Shown here: positions 1 through 12,168 of the stretch, in pieces
Layout of the letters: every line of letters starts with the position of its first letter
How positions within the stretch are numbered: the stretch's first letter is position 1
Assembly (NCBI RefSeq): GCF_000143105.1
Contig: NW_014040765.1
Span: 434,001-498,000, forward strand
DNA length: 64,000 nucleotides
Reading direction: 5' to 3'
Source: Grosmannia clavigera kw1407
Lineage: Eukaryota; Ascomycota; Sordariomycetes; Ophiostomatales; Ophiostomataceae
Program-made: the position numbers and the translations under genes
The notes under the pieces: model-generated
The model's input: only the letters and a program-made list of their open reading frames with translations
Databases searched by the model: none
What the model was told of the DNA's origin: nothing

Positions 1-1013
1 CTGGCAGAGACACCACCCCCCCTCCAGGCAGACACACACACGGCGGAGTAATCACCGTCAAAGCCCGTTCCTCGTCTTCCCATCCTCGCACTCGCCGATA
101 CTGCCCCTTCCAATGCTAGCGCCTTGCTGCAGCTGTGGGGCCATCGGCCGCCTTCCCTGTCCGCTTCCATGTCTATCAAGTGCAGGACTGGGCCGGGGGC
201 AAGGCCAGCCGTTTCTCGTGCCCTGTTGTTCTTGTGGCATGCAGGCATCTTCCATACGATATCGCCCTCCACACCCTGGTCCCGTTATTCATCAAGGCGT
301 ACCCTGGTCCAGGCCGAGAGCCACCCTCCCTTTCCAAAACCACGCAACAAACACGGCTCTCTACAAGTACTAGCTTGAGGCACTAGTGAGGACGGTATGG
401 AATAGACGCCCGGCCGTGCACACACCTTCTCACGCACGTTCATGTTCATGTGTATTCCGTATCCAATCTAGGATATCTACGAACCTCCTCCCCAGCTTCT
501 CTCGTCCTTGCTTCTTGTTTTTTGCTATCGATCCTGTTCGCCACGTTCCCTTTTCTCTTTCTCCTCACTTCTCTCCCACCACCGGCTGCTTGTCGCCTCC
601 TGTCTTCTGCCTTTCTTCTCTTCTATATCAACCATCTTCTCTCTCCCGTCGTCGCTGGGTCTAGGGCGCCTCTCCTTCTCCCATCCAGTCACGACTAAGC
701 AGTTACAAGGCTCGCCAACCACGCCAATTCTTCTATACGTTTTGCTGTGCGGACTCGTTTATTCGACGTTCGTAATATAATATCTCCCGCTCTTCGCCGA
801 ACACTGGATTTTTCCCTCGGACGTCTACTGGATTTACCGGACCGCAAACCATTCTAGACTGTTTGTAGGCTTTTCTTGATGTTTGCTTTTCAATATTGAC
901 CACCCCCAGCTACGTTAAGACGTGGCACGGCAAGGCCATTTCATTTTCTTTCGTCTCGAGGAAGCTGAGACGATCAACCAACTCGAGAGGATATCTGGAT
1001 ATCTCCCAATATA
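1..1013. other. gene-free leader region upstream of the kinase
   Basis: No supported gene. The stretch from about 450 to 780 is strongly pyrimidine-rich (CTTCT/TCTCC runs) and leads towards the kinase start at 1014, as in long 5' untranslated regions of fungal regulatory genes. Several short open frames with ATG codons lie here and could act as upstream ORFs if transcribed. Their composition gives only low-complexity Ser/Leu/Pro peptides, so I do not call them genes. Confidence 0.5.
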
Positions 1014-2911
1014 ATGCAGCATGTTCTGGTACCGAACGGAATCCCGACTCCTCCAGCGTCGCCGCTGTCCTGGGACCAGCAGAAGTATCTCTCGCCGCAC
1101 CAGCAGCAGCAGCAGCACTTCTTCCAGCCACCACACCCGCACCACATCCAGCAGCGCTATGTCCCGGTAACGCCAGAGGAGCGGATTGGTTTGCGCTTGG
1201 AGGAGTCGCTCCAGCTGACCGGCATCATCGGGACCGGAGCCTATGGTGTGGTGTACCAGGCCGTCGACCTGAAGACTAGCACCCGGTATGCCGTAAAGGC
1301 CCTGAGCAAGCTCAACCCGGATGGAAGCCCACTGGACGCTCGCCAGCTCGAGTACCAGGACCGGGAAATCAGTCTCCACTATGCCGCTTCGGCTCACCCC
1401 AATGTGGTCTCCATGCTTAAGATCATCGACGTCTACCCGGATTGCCTTTATGTTGTGCTGGAGTACTGCCCTGAGGGCGATCTGTTCTACAACATTACGG
1501 AATGCGGACACTTTGTGGGCAAAGACGAGCTGGCACGTCGGGTCTTCCTGCAGATTCTGGATGCCGTCGACCACCTGCACCAGCTGGGAATCTACCACCG
1601 GGATCTGAAGCCGGAGAACATCCTGGTCGCAAACGGTGGAGAGACGCTAAAGCTGGCGGACTTCGGGTTGGCCACCTCTGCCGAACAGTCGGAAGACTAC
1701 GGCTGTGGCTCGACCTTTTACATGTCGCCTGGTTCGTGCATCCATCCCTGTTGCCGTCCTCTACGCCAGGTTACTAACTGATAGCAGAATGTCTGGGCCA
1801 GTCCAGTGCCGTCCGGCCATACTACTACTGTGCTCCTAACGATGTGTGGAGCTTGGGTGTGATCTTGGTCAACCTGACATGTGGACGCAACCCATGGAAG
1901 CAAGCTTCGCACGAGGACTCTACCTACCGGGCCTACACACGTAACTCGGGCTTCCTCAAGACCATCCTTCCCCTGACGGACGAACTGGATGCCATCCTGG
2001 CTCGGATCTTTACCCCGAACCCGGACCAGAGGATCACGCTGCCCCAGTTGAGACAGCTCATCCTGGCCTGCCCCCGTCTGACTGCGCAGCCGCAGCAGCA
2101 GGTGGCAGCGCCAGCTGTCGTGCAGTCGGTGCTCACGCCGCCCGCTTCGGATGACCACTCGAATGCGGCGGCCGCTGCTGTCGAGGAGACTATGGTGCCA
2201 ACGGTGGAGACGCCCGCGGATTTTGACAACTTTGCCACCCTGTCCCCTGCTTCCTCTGTCCTGTCATCGGCCTCGTCTGTGCGGACGTGCACGTCTAGCA
2301 TCTCCTCGGTTATGGACTCTCTCTTGGACGACGACGAAACTGGCGACGTGTTCTTGTGCCAGGACGTCCCGGAGATCATGACCCCACCACCCGTGTCTTC
2401 TGTGCACCCCCTCCCCTGTCACCCCGCTCACAACGACATGCTGGCTGTCTACGAGCCCGAGGATGCTTCTATGATCGGTGGCCCTTACCTCCAGCAGCAG
2501 CAACAACAACATCAGCAGCAGCAGCAGCAGCTTCACCTACAGCCGACAGCCTACCACGTCCATCAAACTATGCACATGCCACAGGACTACGTTACGTTTC
2601 ACCATCCGATCGCGGTCCCACATCCGGACCAGCCTCTCACACTTCAACAACCCTTACCGATGCCTCCTGTGCTACTGCACCAACAGCATCCCGTTCTCAC
2701 CCATCCCTCCCCATCCACGCCGCTCCTGCAACAGCAGCAGCAGCAGCAGCAGATCATGCAGCAACCGATAACATGCGGTTCAGCTTCAAAGTTTCTGCTC
2801 TGGGATTGGGTCATTGGCAGGAATGGCCAGTCTGCGCAGCAGTTTCGGTCGTTCCACCCAATGTCTATCCTTCCTATCCCCCATTCCGTCTTCTTACCGG
2901 GCTGCCATTAA
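1014..2911 (+). CDS. Ran1/SKS1-type serine/threonine protein kinase
   Basis: Two exons, 1014-1731 and 1788-2911, with a 56-bp intron (GTTCGT donor, TACTAAC branch site); 613 aa. The kinase domain spans about residues 58-340. It has a glycine loop GTGAYG (73-78), ATP-anchoring Lys95 in AVK, HRDLKPEN (195-202), DFG (217-219), and an activation segment CGSTFYMSPECLG that joins correctly across the intron, then DVWSLGVILVNL. This signature matches the fungal Ran1/Pat1, SKS1 and VHS1 group, which links nutrient state to mating, meiosis or glucose use. The 270-residue tail is low-complexity, with glutamine tracts at bases 2492-2530 and 2728-2752, and is presumably regulatory and disordered. The start follows a long pyrimidine-rich leader. 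The kinase call is firm; the subfamily is by motif resemblance and the biological role is inferred. Confidence 0.9.
2492..2752 (+). repeat. CAG/CAA glutamine-codon tracts in the kinase gene
   Basis: Two runs of CAG/CAA codons (2492-2530, interrupted by one histidine codon, and 2728-2752) encode polyglutamine in the C-terminal tail of the kinase. Such microsatellites vary in length between strains and would change only the disordered tail, not the catalytic domain. Confidence 0.8.
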
Positions 2912-5900
2912 TCGCACCCTTACGTTACATATTCGCGACTCTGTGAAAATAACAAAAGCCTGATTTCAAAAAGCACGATTGGCTTGAAAACGGGAAAAAA
3001 AGTTGTCCTGGAGCTTGGATTCGTCCAGCTGTTTTATTTTCTACCATCTCCCACCCCTCTACCATTTTCATTTTGAATGCGGTTTTCTTTCCAAAAGCGA
3101 GGAGTTGGACGGTTTCGAAGGTGACGAGCGGAGGAAACCCGCCTTCTGCAATTTTTCTGCCGTTTATTGCTCTGGGTGGATCGGTCGTGTTTTTTTCTGG
3201 CGCAGGACATTCGCAATGGCCACTATGGAACTGGAGTTTTCACTTTTTTTCCCCTCATTGGGGCGTCACTTGGCCGAGAAACGATCAAAGTCGGCCGCAC
3301 TTTTTCCGATTCTAGTTGTTGTTCTGGGAGGCTGCCAATGCCTCTCCAACAGTACAAGGATCACTTTCACACACCTTTACTAGGATGATATGTTCTTTTC
3401 TTTACAGTATTTCATTTGTCGTTAACGGTTTGACGATTGGGATGGCATGGATCTGATTTTCTGTTACTACAAGAAGGGATTAGTGATGATTCCGTTAGAT
3501 TCTTACTGGGCCAATACCTCTTTACTCCTGCGAATACCGCTGAGGAAAAATCACACTTACGTTTCTCTTCCACACATCTGTCGACCGCGGACCTGATTTG
3601 ATGCTCTGAACTAAAAGTAGATGAGCGCCACACGCCACTCCCACGGCTTGTCTTCCATCCTTTGCCACCGAGATTTCTAGCTATCTTCACGCCAGGGTCT
3701 CGGCAGTCCTTCCATTTAGCTAACCCCACAGGCATCTAGCCCGCAGTGGCCGTGGACCAATGCAAGTGCAGCAATGCAGGATGCAGACCCAGCTTATCAC
3801 ATAGACAGCACGCCTTCCGTCATGCTGTGTTCTGCTAATCAACCCACCTGCCAGCCCTGTGCTGTGATTGGAACAGCCAAGTCTCACCCACCCTTCTCCT
3901 TTTATCTTGCATAACAGGATGGGGCCAAGTGAGGCCGGCAAGCAAAAACAGGGCGGACGAACGAACCGTTTCTGCCAGGCACTCGTGACCAATGGTTAGG
4001 CAACCGACTGTGCCGTCGAGCGTTGCATCCATACCAGGTAAGAAATCCGGTCCTTGAGGGACCTGATATCAAGGGCACTTGTTTGTGGCGGCAGACCGCC
4101 GGACCGCAGGGAAAGTCTGCTGTCTCTCTCGGCTGCTCATTGGTGGCTGGCGATGGGCAATAGTCGGTGAGCCGAGGACTCTTATTGGACGGCCACGTGA
4201 TAGAGTGGGCCGTGAGATGTCCCCAATCGGCACGGAGTACGGAGTACTGTGCATATATACACAGTGGTCGAAACATTATACTGTGCCGGAGAACCACATC
4301 AGCCATGCATTCGCACTATGTATATACGATGCACACTCGGGGGCGCAAGACAGAGTGGTTGCTTGGCTGGGCGGTCTAGGCAAGGCTCTGAATCTCCTGT
4401 TTCAGCACCAAGCGATACGGGGGCAATACGACTGTGTGCTGGAAGGGGAGACTCGTACATGTGAGCAGAAAAGGCCCCCAAAACGAGTGTCGCCATGTGC
4501 GGGCAGGTTCCTGTTGGCAGGTTTGGGGATCGGCAACGAGGCGCGCGTGAGGTGATCGCCGCCACCACTGCGACGCAACGGCCTCTGCTCTCTCTGCCTC
4601 GGACTGTCTCTGTCTCTCGGCGGGTGGCACGTCGCACGGATGCACCGCAGCGATACGGAGCATGGCAGCATGCATATGCAGACCCGTATCAGAGCGAGAC
4701 GATTACGCCTGACAAAAGGACGTCGTCTGGGCGGCTGGTCCATTGGGCAACCTGCACGGACTGCAAGATGACGGGCGACGTGGCTGGCTCAATCACCACT
4801 GCATGGCCATGCCTCGTGATGCGGCCTGGCGAATCAAGCACCATCTCTGCCGGGCCTAGCCTCTCTTTGGTGGTGTTGGTGGTGGTCATTCCAAGAGAGG
4901 AGATAGCTGTTTGGTGGAGGCTTTTTTTTTTCGTTTCAGTGTGGCTGACAGGTTGTTGGCTGAAGCCCCACAGCCGACGACGTGCATGCATGGCAAAGAG
5001 AAAAAGGAAGCAAGAAGTACGAAGTAGAAAGGACGGGAAAGAAGGTGCATGCTCATAGTAGAGGCCCAAAATGGGGAGGGGGGGGGAGAAGAGTGGAGGA
5101 GGTGGACATGCAGATCATTCAATGCTCATCGACCTGCTCTTCGTTCTCGGTCGGCCACGAGGCCCTCTTCCTCCCCTCTTTTGGTGGATATTGGCCACTG
5201 GCCTGCATGTGGGATCCACTGCTGATGCTCCTTCTTACCTCCCTGTCTTCCTACTATGTACGCCGTAATATGCCTTACCCAGCCCATCCACAAGCCGATG
5301 GATGACGCGAGGAGGGCAGCGTTCGGCAGCGAGGCGATCTGCAGGGTGGATGGTATGCCCACGCTGTCAGACCCTGTTCTCTCTTTCCCTCATTGCCTCT
5401 TTGCGAGCTCGTAAGCAATGCTGGGCCGAGACAGGAGCTCCGCCCATGGCAAAGGCACTGTTGTCTCTTTTTCCTCTTCCTTTTTTCTTCTTTCTTCTTT
5501 TCACTCTTCTGCTCTTTCGCCCTTTCGTCTCTTCTGTCCAGGGCCGGGTGGGCCGTGACGACGCATGGTGATGGAAACGGAAGCATCTCGCTGGCTGCTC
5601 CGTTCTCCTCTTTACAAGCACAACGTACATAGCCGCTCCACCCGCGTTGTCGTAAGATATTCCGTACTCCGTACACAGTAGAGGTTTCAAGCACAATTTG
5701 AACACTACACGAGGCAACTGCCAAGGCAGGTGCGGTGTGAAAAGGACCTGTCTCGGGCTGGGAGGGGGCACGGGGCACCTGTCTCCGCTCTGATCAAGCC
5801 GTTCAGCTGCAGAAGAAAGCACAAGGTGGAGCGCGACCGATGCAAGTCAGAGGTCCTACTACTCCGTACATAGTACGCAAAGAAGCAGAGCGGATCCGTG

Positions 5901-6705
5901 GAGAGCGCACTGGTCGGGCACCGACGAGGTCCGCCCACTTCAGGTCCCCATGCCGTCTGCGTGCATTTCCGTGAGTTGCCAGAGTGGGCCAGATCGAACG
6001 GTTCCGGACTCTGGACGGAACGCCTGCTGCGGTGTTGCTGGTCTGTGTTGCTGGTCTGTGCAGGTCTGCATGTCTGCATGTCTGCATGTCTGCAGGTCTG
6101 CATGTCTGCAATGATGCACGTCTGCGCATCCTCGGCCGGACTCTGGGCTGAGGGATAATGCAAGGAGGCATGGCGAGAAATCCCATCTCTCCACGGACAG
6201 AATCAGCTGCCGTGTGACGGCTGAGACATTTGCTGTTCAGGGGGCTTACCACCCTGGCTCAAGGAGTAGAGGAAAGGGCGCAGGAGAGAATGCACGAGGC
6301 TGCCCTCCAGACGTCCCTTTGGCGTTCTGTCTCACTGTCCGATGGACTGCGCAGAACTGCTGTCTGCTTAACTACAGCTGCCTGTCAGAAAATCACTGCA
6401 ATCCGCAAGATGCCTAGCCGTGAATATTAAAGGTTTCTCGTCTATACGTGTTAATGTATGTAGAGACTGATACACAGTGTAAGTTAGTACGGAAGGTGCC
6501 TATACGACTTCGTAACTCTGTTTGCCCGTGAAGCTCGTCCGAGCAGCAGCCGGAACCTGTAGTCGGATGCAGTCATTATATAGGCCGGGCCGACTGCCTT
6601 TTGATGTCCGAGACTGCACACAAGCGACTTGGTTGATAGATGTTATGATTGCTGTCTAGCCAGAGGCCGAACGAGAGTGTTTGCCTCGGATCCGATGTGC
6701 TGCCG
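2912..6705. other. long intergenic spacer, no gene recognised
   Basis: About 3.8 kb between the kinase and the convergent PCI-like gene. Open frames on both strands reach 150-190 codons, but they overlap on opposite strands, are low-complexity and show no domain or consistent splice structure. The spacer contains several copies of the GTACTCCGTAC-type motif (around 4229-4247, 5655-5672 and 5862-5880), pyrimidine tracts (around 5460-5540) and an 8-bp tandem repeat at 6061-6110. The first few hundred bases probably hold the kinase 3' UTR. Confidence 0.5.
6061..6110. repeat. 8-bp tandem repeat (GTCTGCAT)n
   Basis: Six nearly perfect copies of GTCTGCAT/GTCTGCAG stand head to tail. They are preceded at about 6034-6060 by two copies of a 13-bp unit GTTGCTGGTCTGT. 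This is a short minisatellite in a non-coding spacer. No spacer sequences lie between units, so it is not a CRISPR-like array. Confidence 0.85.
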
Positions 6706-7661
6706 TCACGATGCTGCCCGAGTGGCCGGGGTCTTTGGCTTGGCCTTGCGGATGATGACGGCCTTCCCGTCGCGCTCCCAGCCAACGCCATACTTGCGCT
6801 GGAGATCAGCCCACTCCATGCCGGTGACGGACTCGAGATAGGCGACGTCGTCGAGGCGGAGATAGGCGCGGCCGAAGCACTTGAGCGTGTGGACGCGCAG
6901 GCCGTGCTCGGCGCACTCGAGCAGCTTGGCCTGGTGGCCGTCGACGCTCTGAAGCAGCCGGCGGAAGGCGAGCCAGTCGTCGCGGGCGAGCGCCGCCAGC
7001 ACGCCGTCCACGGTCCGGTTGCGGAACCGGTGCTGGCTGCGCAGTCGATAGGCTTCGGCCAGGTCGCCGCGACGGCAGGCGGCATCGAGCACGAGGTAGG
7101 CCGTGACCTCGTGGGCCTCGACGCGCGTCAGCGGGTGCTGCCGTGCCATCACGCGCAGCAGATACAGGATGGCCGGGTGGTAGGCCTCGGGCTGCCGTGC
7201 CAGGATCGCCTGCCGGATGCAGAAGAGGTACACGTGCACAGAAAAGTCATCGGCCCGCTTCGTCGCCACGATCGCCTCGCGCAGCTTCCGCAGCGCCAGC
7301 AGCACGTCCGACAGGTCCTTGGCCGCGCTGACCGTCTTGGGCCCGGCTGTCGTCGACGTCGCCGCGCTCTCGCTGGCGCTGGCGCTGGCTCGCTCAAACG
7401 ACGCAAACCACGCCAGCAGCTCTTCTCGCCCGTCTGCCTCGGTGCAGAAGGCAAGGTACCGCTCGATGATCTTCGTGTAATAGAGCTCCTGCGTCTTAAA
7501 GTCGTGCAGCCTGTCCCACGGTCAGACTGGGTGTCCGATCGCGCAACGCACCGCACGCACACTCACCTCGTCTCGCCCTTGGACGGCAGTCCGTATGCGT
7601 CCAGTGGGTTTTGCTGCACCGGTCGCAGTCGGCTCCACTTGACTCGGCCGTTGTGAGGCAT
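6706..7661 (-). CDS. PCI/CSN8-PSMD8-EIF3K-like hypothetical protein
   Basis: Two exons on the minus strand, 7661-7567 and 7510-6706, with a 56-bp intron (GTGAGT donor, CAG acceptor); 299 aa. The start is chosen because translation from 7661 gives a compact N-terminus (MPHNGRVKWSRLRPVQQNPL) that joins in frame across the intron. The protein is almost all alpha-helical in character: repeated amphipathic helices with Leu/Ala/Arg, for example HPAILYLLRVMARQHPL and DLAEAYRLRSQHRFRN, and a basic C-terminus. This arrangement resembles the PCI/SAC3-like CSN8/PSMD8/EIF3K group of scaffold proteins in proteasome lid, signalosome and eIF3. I cannot name the ortholog; the family call rests on overall resemblance only. 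Confidence 0.7.
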
Positions 7662-9124
7662 CATGCGCTACAGACCATTCTGGACGCGAAAAAACGACGC
7701 GTGCCGTTGACAGTTCCGACGCTTCCTGCTGTTGACAGAAGATGGCCGCTCGCTCGCGTAAATGCTTCGGAAGATACTTGGGCTGTGATAAGACACCGCA
7801 CGGCTATGGCGTGTTGATGATCACCCGCAGTTGGTCGCTTCCAAGCCAAGTCCACAGAGACGATAAGTTTTGTTGTCGGACCAAATCCTTTCAAGAAAAG
7901 ATGACGATCAGTCGGTTGGATGTATAGATTCCTCCTTCTGCATTCATTGCGACACTTTCGACCGAGACAATCTCTCACGATACAGTCACGTGATGTCTTG
8001 CTGACTCATCTTGCCCCACTGCCGTTGCATCCACCTCGGACTTCTCAAGGTGCACAACCTGCCAGTAAAGTGAATGATGTTGACCTCGCCAGATTGTGAT
8101 CATCGGGTCGCACGCCGGTAAAAGGCCAGAATTGTCTCACTCGCACTGCTCAGCTGTCCTCGGCCTCAAATGAAGAATGTCAACGCCGTCTTAGACCCCT
8201 CTTCGTTAAGCCGAGTACTCATGCGTCTCTGGTGACAGAAGCAATGGAATCATGGAGAAAAACTTCAAGTTGAAACTACTTCTCACTCATGTTTGAGCCT
8301 CAGCCAAAAATAGTCACAGTGGCTGATGCTGATAAGAACAAAGGTCTTGATGGGTCACATATATTACAGACTCCATCATCGCTTACAGACCCTCTTGCAA
8401 ATGAGAGACCGATACGACGCTGACCCGAGTTTTATTGCCTCTTAGAGATCGCCGTCGTTGTCCAACATCTTCGAACGGGAGTTGGCTTCGCACTGAGACA
8501 ATGTGTACGTGAGACTTAGAGCGCAAGGCCTCACCTGGGGGTCAAGCTTTCTCAAAGTCGCTGCAGACTTTTACTCTTAGGAAACTATAGGTCGTTGACG
8601 ACTCGCATGAGAAACATGCACTCAGAAAATACAACTTACAGCCTACCAAGAAACACGCCCAAGTTCTTCAGATACACTAGATCATATCTCCGATTTCGAA
8701 TACGCATACCAAGACATCTAAGCCAGCCACAGCGAAAAACAACAGGAACACTTCCGATGCAGCATACTTCGGTGCCTGCTGTCATTGCTCAGAGCGCTTT
8801 CAGCTTGGAGCCTACTCTCTGCGTTTGCAATGATTGCTCGTATTGCGGTTGTTGTAGACTCAACAAATTCCAACGACTCTGCGCATGCCTGCTGCAACTG
8901 GCATGGTATCCATGAAGAGGGTCCAAGTACATCTTCTAATAAAAGCTTCATGTAATATCGTGCACTGCGAACTAGTGCGCGATGCACTGCGGCAGTGAAA
9001 ACTCTGCACCGTGTTATGAGAGGTTCTGTACGCTAGAAGCGGCTCTCCAGGCTGCGTGCTGACGAGACCGTCTCGATCGTTGGTAATGGTGGCAACGTAT
9101 CACAAAAAGCCAAGCACAAGGAGC
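7662..9124. other. intergenic spacer, no gene recognised
   Basis: AT-richer than the flanking genes. Only short, unsupported open frames occur. A CACGTG palindrome lies at 7986-7991. The proximal few hundred bases should contain the promoter of the minus-strand PCI-like gene. Confidence 0.45.
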
Positions 9125-9660
9125 TCAACAGGGCGAAAATATGTTTTCGTATCCTTTAATAGCATCGTCTTGGTCAGATCGGAGCGGCGGCCAAAGCGGC
9201 GGGCTAGCCTTCTGTTAATTTTATGGAGTAGGTAAGAAAAGAATAGTAGGTAACTCACATTGATCATTTTTTTCCCCCGACGGCTGGTGATTGCGTTGGC
9301 GATCATCTGTCCGAGCAGTGTATCGCTAAGACTTGCCCTGCCTTTAATGACCTTCGCCTCTCGCCCTTTCTCTTTACAACAAGGCAACCTGATAGCCATA
9401 TCCTGGGTTATATTTTTTTTTTTTTTTGCATATAGCTCGCCGTCTCCGGTGGCGCGAATTCTATCGACTTTCGCGAGCGGCACGATGCGTTAATTGCGTA
9501 GGTTGATAAAATCGACGACGACTTTGGCCACTTCAACCAGCCGGGTGCTAGCTCGGTAAAGCATCATCGATGGTGCATTTACCAAAACGTGACTGATACA
9601 CGCTGTAGTGGGCTGGACAGTGGCATTTCCGCTACCACCGAGTCCTGTTGAGTCTTTTAT
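9125..9660 (-). pseudogene. degraded protein-coding relic with nonsense codon
   Basis: On the minus strand one frame from 9660 reads through about 55 codons (for example LVNAPSMMLYRAST and LVEVAKVVVDFINL), meets TAA at 9493-9495, and continues in the same frame for some 70 codons (RIVPLAKVDRIRATGDGELY and onward) to a GTGAGT donor. A short intron with an AACAG acceptor then gives a final exon ending at TGA 9125-9127. Amino-acid composition is protein-like on both sides of the stop, unlike the surrounding spacer. A CAA-to-TAA change would explain the stop and fits the CpA context of repeat-induced point mutation. A run of A residues near 9411-9427 adds a lysine tract. I do not recognise the family. 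Confidence 0.4.
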
Positions 9661-10438
9661 CGATAGACAGATTTCGTATAGTTTGCTTCTGTAAAGAAAG
9701 CAAGTTCAATATCGTAGGCTCAGTATCGTAGGGCATTTATATACTTGGGCAGCCAAGCATACCTTGTCACGTACACAGCCATTGATCTACTTGAGGAGAC
9801 ATGAGTCATGATAGGCACACCGGTACTGGTCCCGCCATCCGCTCGTCAGGTCCAGAGTATCTCCCCGTCACGAGCTCAAACTCGTTGACAGCATTTGGAG
9901 AGCAACGATCTCGTGTTGGGTGTTTTCGTGGCCTTGATGATTGCCAGCTGCCTCTTTACCTTGCAGAATGGTCAAACACGATCCTGATACTACGAGGGGC
10001 TACTGCTCGAGTCTATACTCAAATGGACTGCTGAGCTTGGTGTCAAGCACGGCGTGAAATACAACAACACAGCCTGGCATACTGTTGTCATCCACGTGAC
10101 GAAGTCGACTGAATAAGAACAGAAGATTACGGAAGGCTATACAAAGCTAGTTACGCTGTCATGTCCTCCTCAGTACGGAGTAGCTCCAACAGTTTTCTGG
10201 GTTTCCCCGTACGCTTCTCGGCTAAGGAGCCAGGACGCTATTTTGGAATAAAACAGTTCGAACGGGTTGCTTACGTCATCTTGCTCGAAACGCATGCTGG
10301 TAGGCCCAGGCTTCCAGGCAGTCAACGCCCGGCTTTTGTTTATCCGTTTAATGCACAAGGGGAGTGCAGTCAAGGATCTTTGCTCTCATGTATTTCATCA
10401 TGTACAACTGACGCTGCTATTTGCTACCTTTTCAGCCA
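9661..10438. other. spacer between relic and TFIIIC-like gene
   Basis: No supported gene. One CAGTACGGAGTAG copy of the recurrent motif lies around 10170-10182. The right end should include the 3' UTR of the minus-strand WD-repeat gene. Confidence 0.4.
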
Positions 10439-12137
10439 TTAGTCCACGCCTAGATCCACGATGCGAACGAGACCGCAAGCCATGCCGACGGCGGCCCACC
10501 AGCCGTACTCGATGTTGGGGTTCCAGGCGACGGCCGAGATGCGGGTCAGGGGGTCGTGGATGACGGCCTGGCCGGACTCCTGCTCGGCGTCGCTGCCAGC
10601 GTCGTTGGAAGGCGGGCCGCCGTCGCTGTCGTTGTTGCTGCTGGCGTAGTCCTTGGGGGCGTTGCTGCTGCTGCTGGCAATCGGCTGTGCGGCCGGCTGC
10701 TCGTTGCGTTCGGGCTCGAAGCCGTGGAGGATGCGGACGGCACCGCGGACGGACGGATGGCGGTACTCGCTGGCGGGCGGGCGAAACTCGACGTCGACGA
10801 TCTTGAGGCGGTACGACAGGTCGGCGCGGTTGCGAAAGACCTTTTGCATGACGTTGCAGGCCCAGAGACTGCCGTCGGCGCGGCCGACGAGGGCAAAAGG
10901 ATGAGAGGTGCCGACGGCGAGGCAGATGGGCGGTGCGAGGCCACGGCCGGGAAAAAAGGTGCGCGAGCCGGGATAGAAGCGGACGTGCAGAAAGTCGAGC
11001 CGGCCGTTGCGCGGATTGTTGGACGGCGCGGCGGCAGCGAAGCCGAGCATGTGGTCGCACCACTGCAACAAGCCCGGCTGGAAGGTCACCATGGGCGACG
11101 GGTGGAAGGTGTGCTCGCTGCTGGGTCGGGTCAGGTCGACGAGGCGGGCGAGCCCACCAACAGGGTGAGAGGCCACCATGTAGGGATACGACGGGTAGCC
11201 GGAGCAGACGTCGAGAACGTGGGTCGCGTGCACTGGGAGACGCTGCAGCAGCAGGCGCGGACGCACCGACCAGAGTGAGAGCGAGCCGTCGGTGTGGCCG
11301 AGGACGAGCCGGTTGAGGCCCAGCCAGGTGAGACAGGTGGCTGCCACATTGTATTCGTCGGGGAGGCCAAGGGTGGCAATCGGATGGGAGATCCAGTCTG
11401 GCGGTTAGGATGAATAAGAGAAAAGAAAGGATAGAAGGAGAGAGGAAACAAAAGAGGACAGACAAGAAGGAAGATGAAGGCGGACAAAGACAGGAACAAA
11501 CAGAACTCACCATACGCCGCCTCACTTCCGCCTTCACCTCCTCCACTCCCTCGCTTCACCTCCACCACCCGCACCATCCCGTCGCCCGTCAGCACTGCCA
11601 GCAGCCCGCACGTGGCCGACGTCCCCAGCGCCACCGGACACCACTGCATCCGCTTTGGCCGGCCCCACTCAAATAGGAGCACCCGCTCCAGGACCGGGTC
11701 ACGTGGCCGCCGTCTGCTCATCTTGGCCGACGCTGCGTCGAGCGCCACCCGCCAGAGCTGGATGCTGCCCTGTTTTTGTTGGTTGCCGCTGTCGGGGACA
11801 GTTGCAGATAGCCCGCTGCCAGCCGGCTCCTGGTCGCCGTGCGGAACAGCAGCCACGGCCAGCAGCTGGTCGACGCGGCCGGTGAGCGGTGCCCAGGCCG
11901 TGGCCACGACGATGCCACCCGCATCGAGCATCCAGCCGGCCGTTTTCCCGTCTGTTTCACCTCCATCACCTCCTTCTCCTCCCCCATCGGGGTAACCGCT
12001 CTCCTGCAGCGCCACGCAGCTGCCCGGCCGAAACTGGACGACTTGCTGTCGCGATGTCGGCCCCAGAAATGCGATCAGCTCGCCGGCCGCCGCCAATGAG
12101 AGATACTGCTGCGCCGTCTCGGCACTCAGGGCTATCG

Positions 12138-12168
<31 letters not shown>

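Noticed and set aside
4079..4555. 158-codon frame in the large left spacer
   Set aside because: Overlaps open frames on the opposite strand, contains the repeat motif and lacks any recognisable domain.
6061..6110. Possible CRISPR-like array
   Set aside because: Units are directly adjacent 8-mers with no spacers, and the genome is eukaryotic.
10556..11278. 240-codon plus-strand open frame inside the TFIIIC-like gene
   Set aside because: An antisense frame caused by GC-rich coding on the minus strand; no motif.
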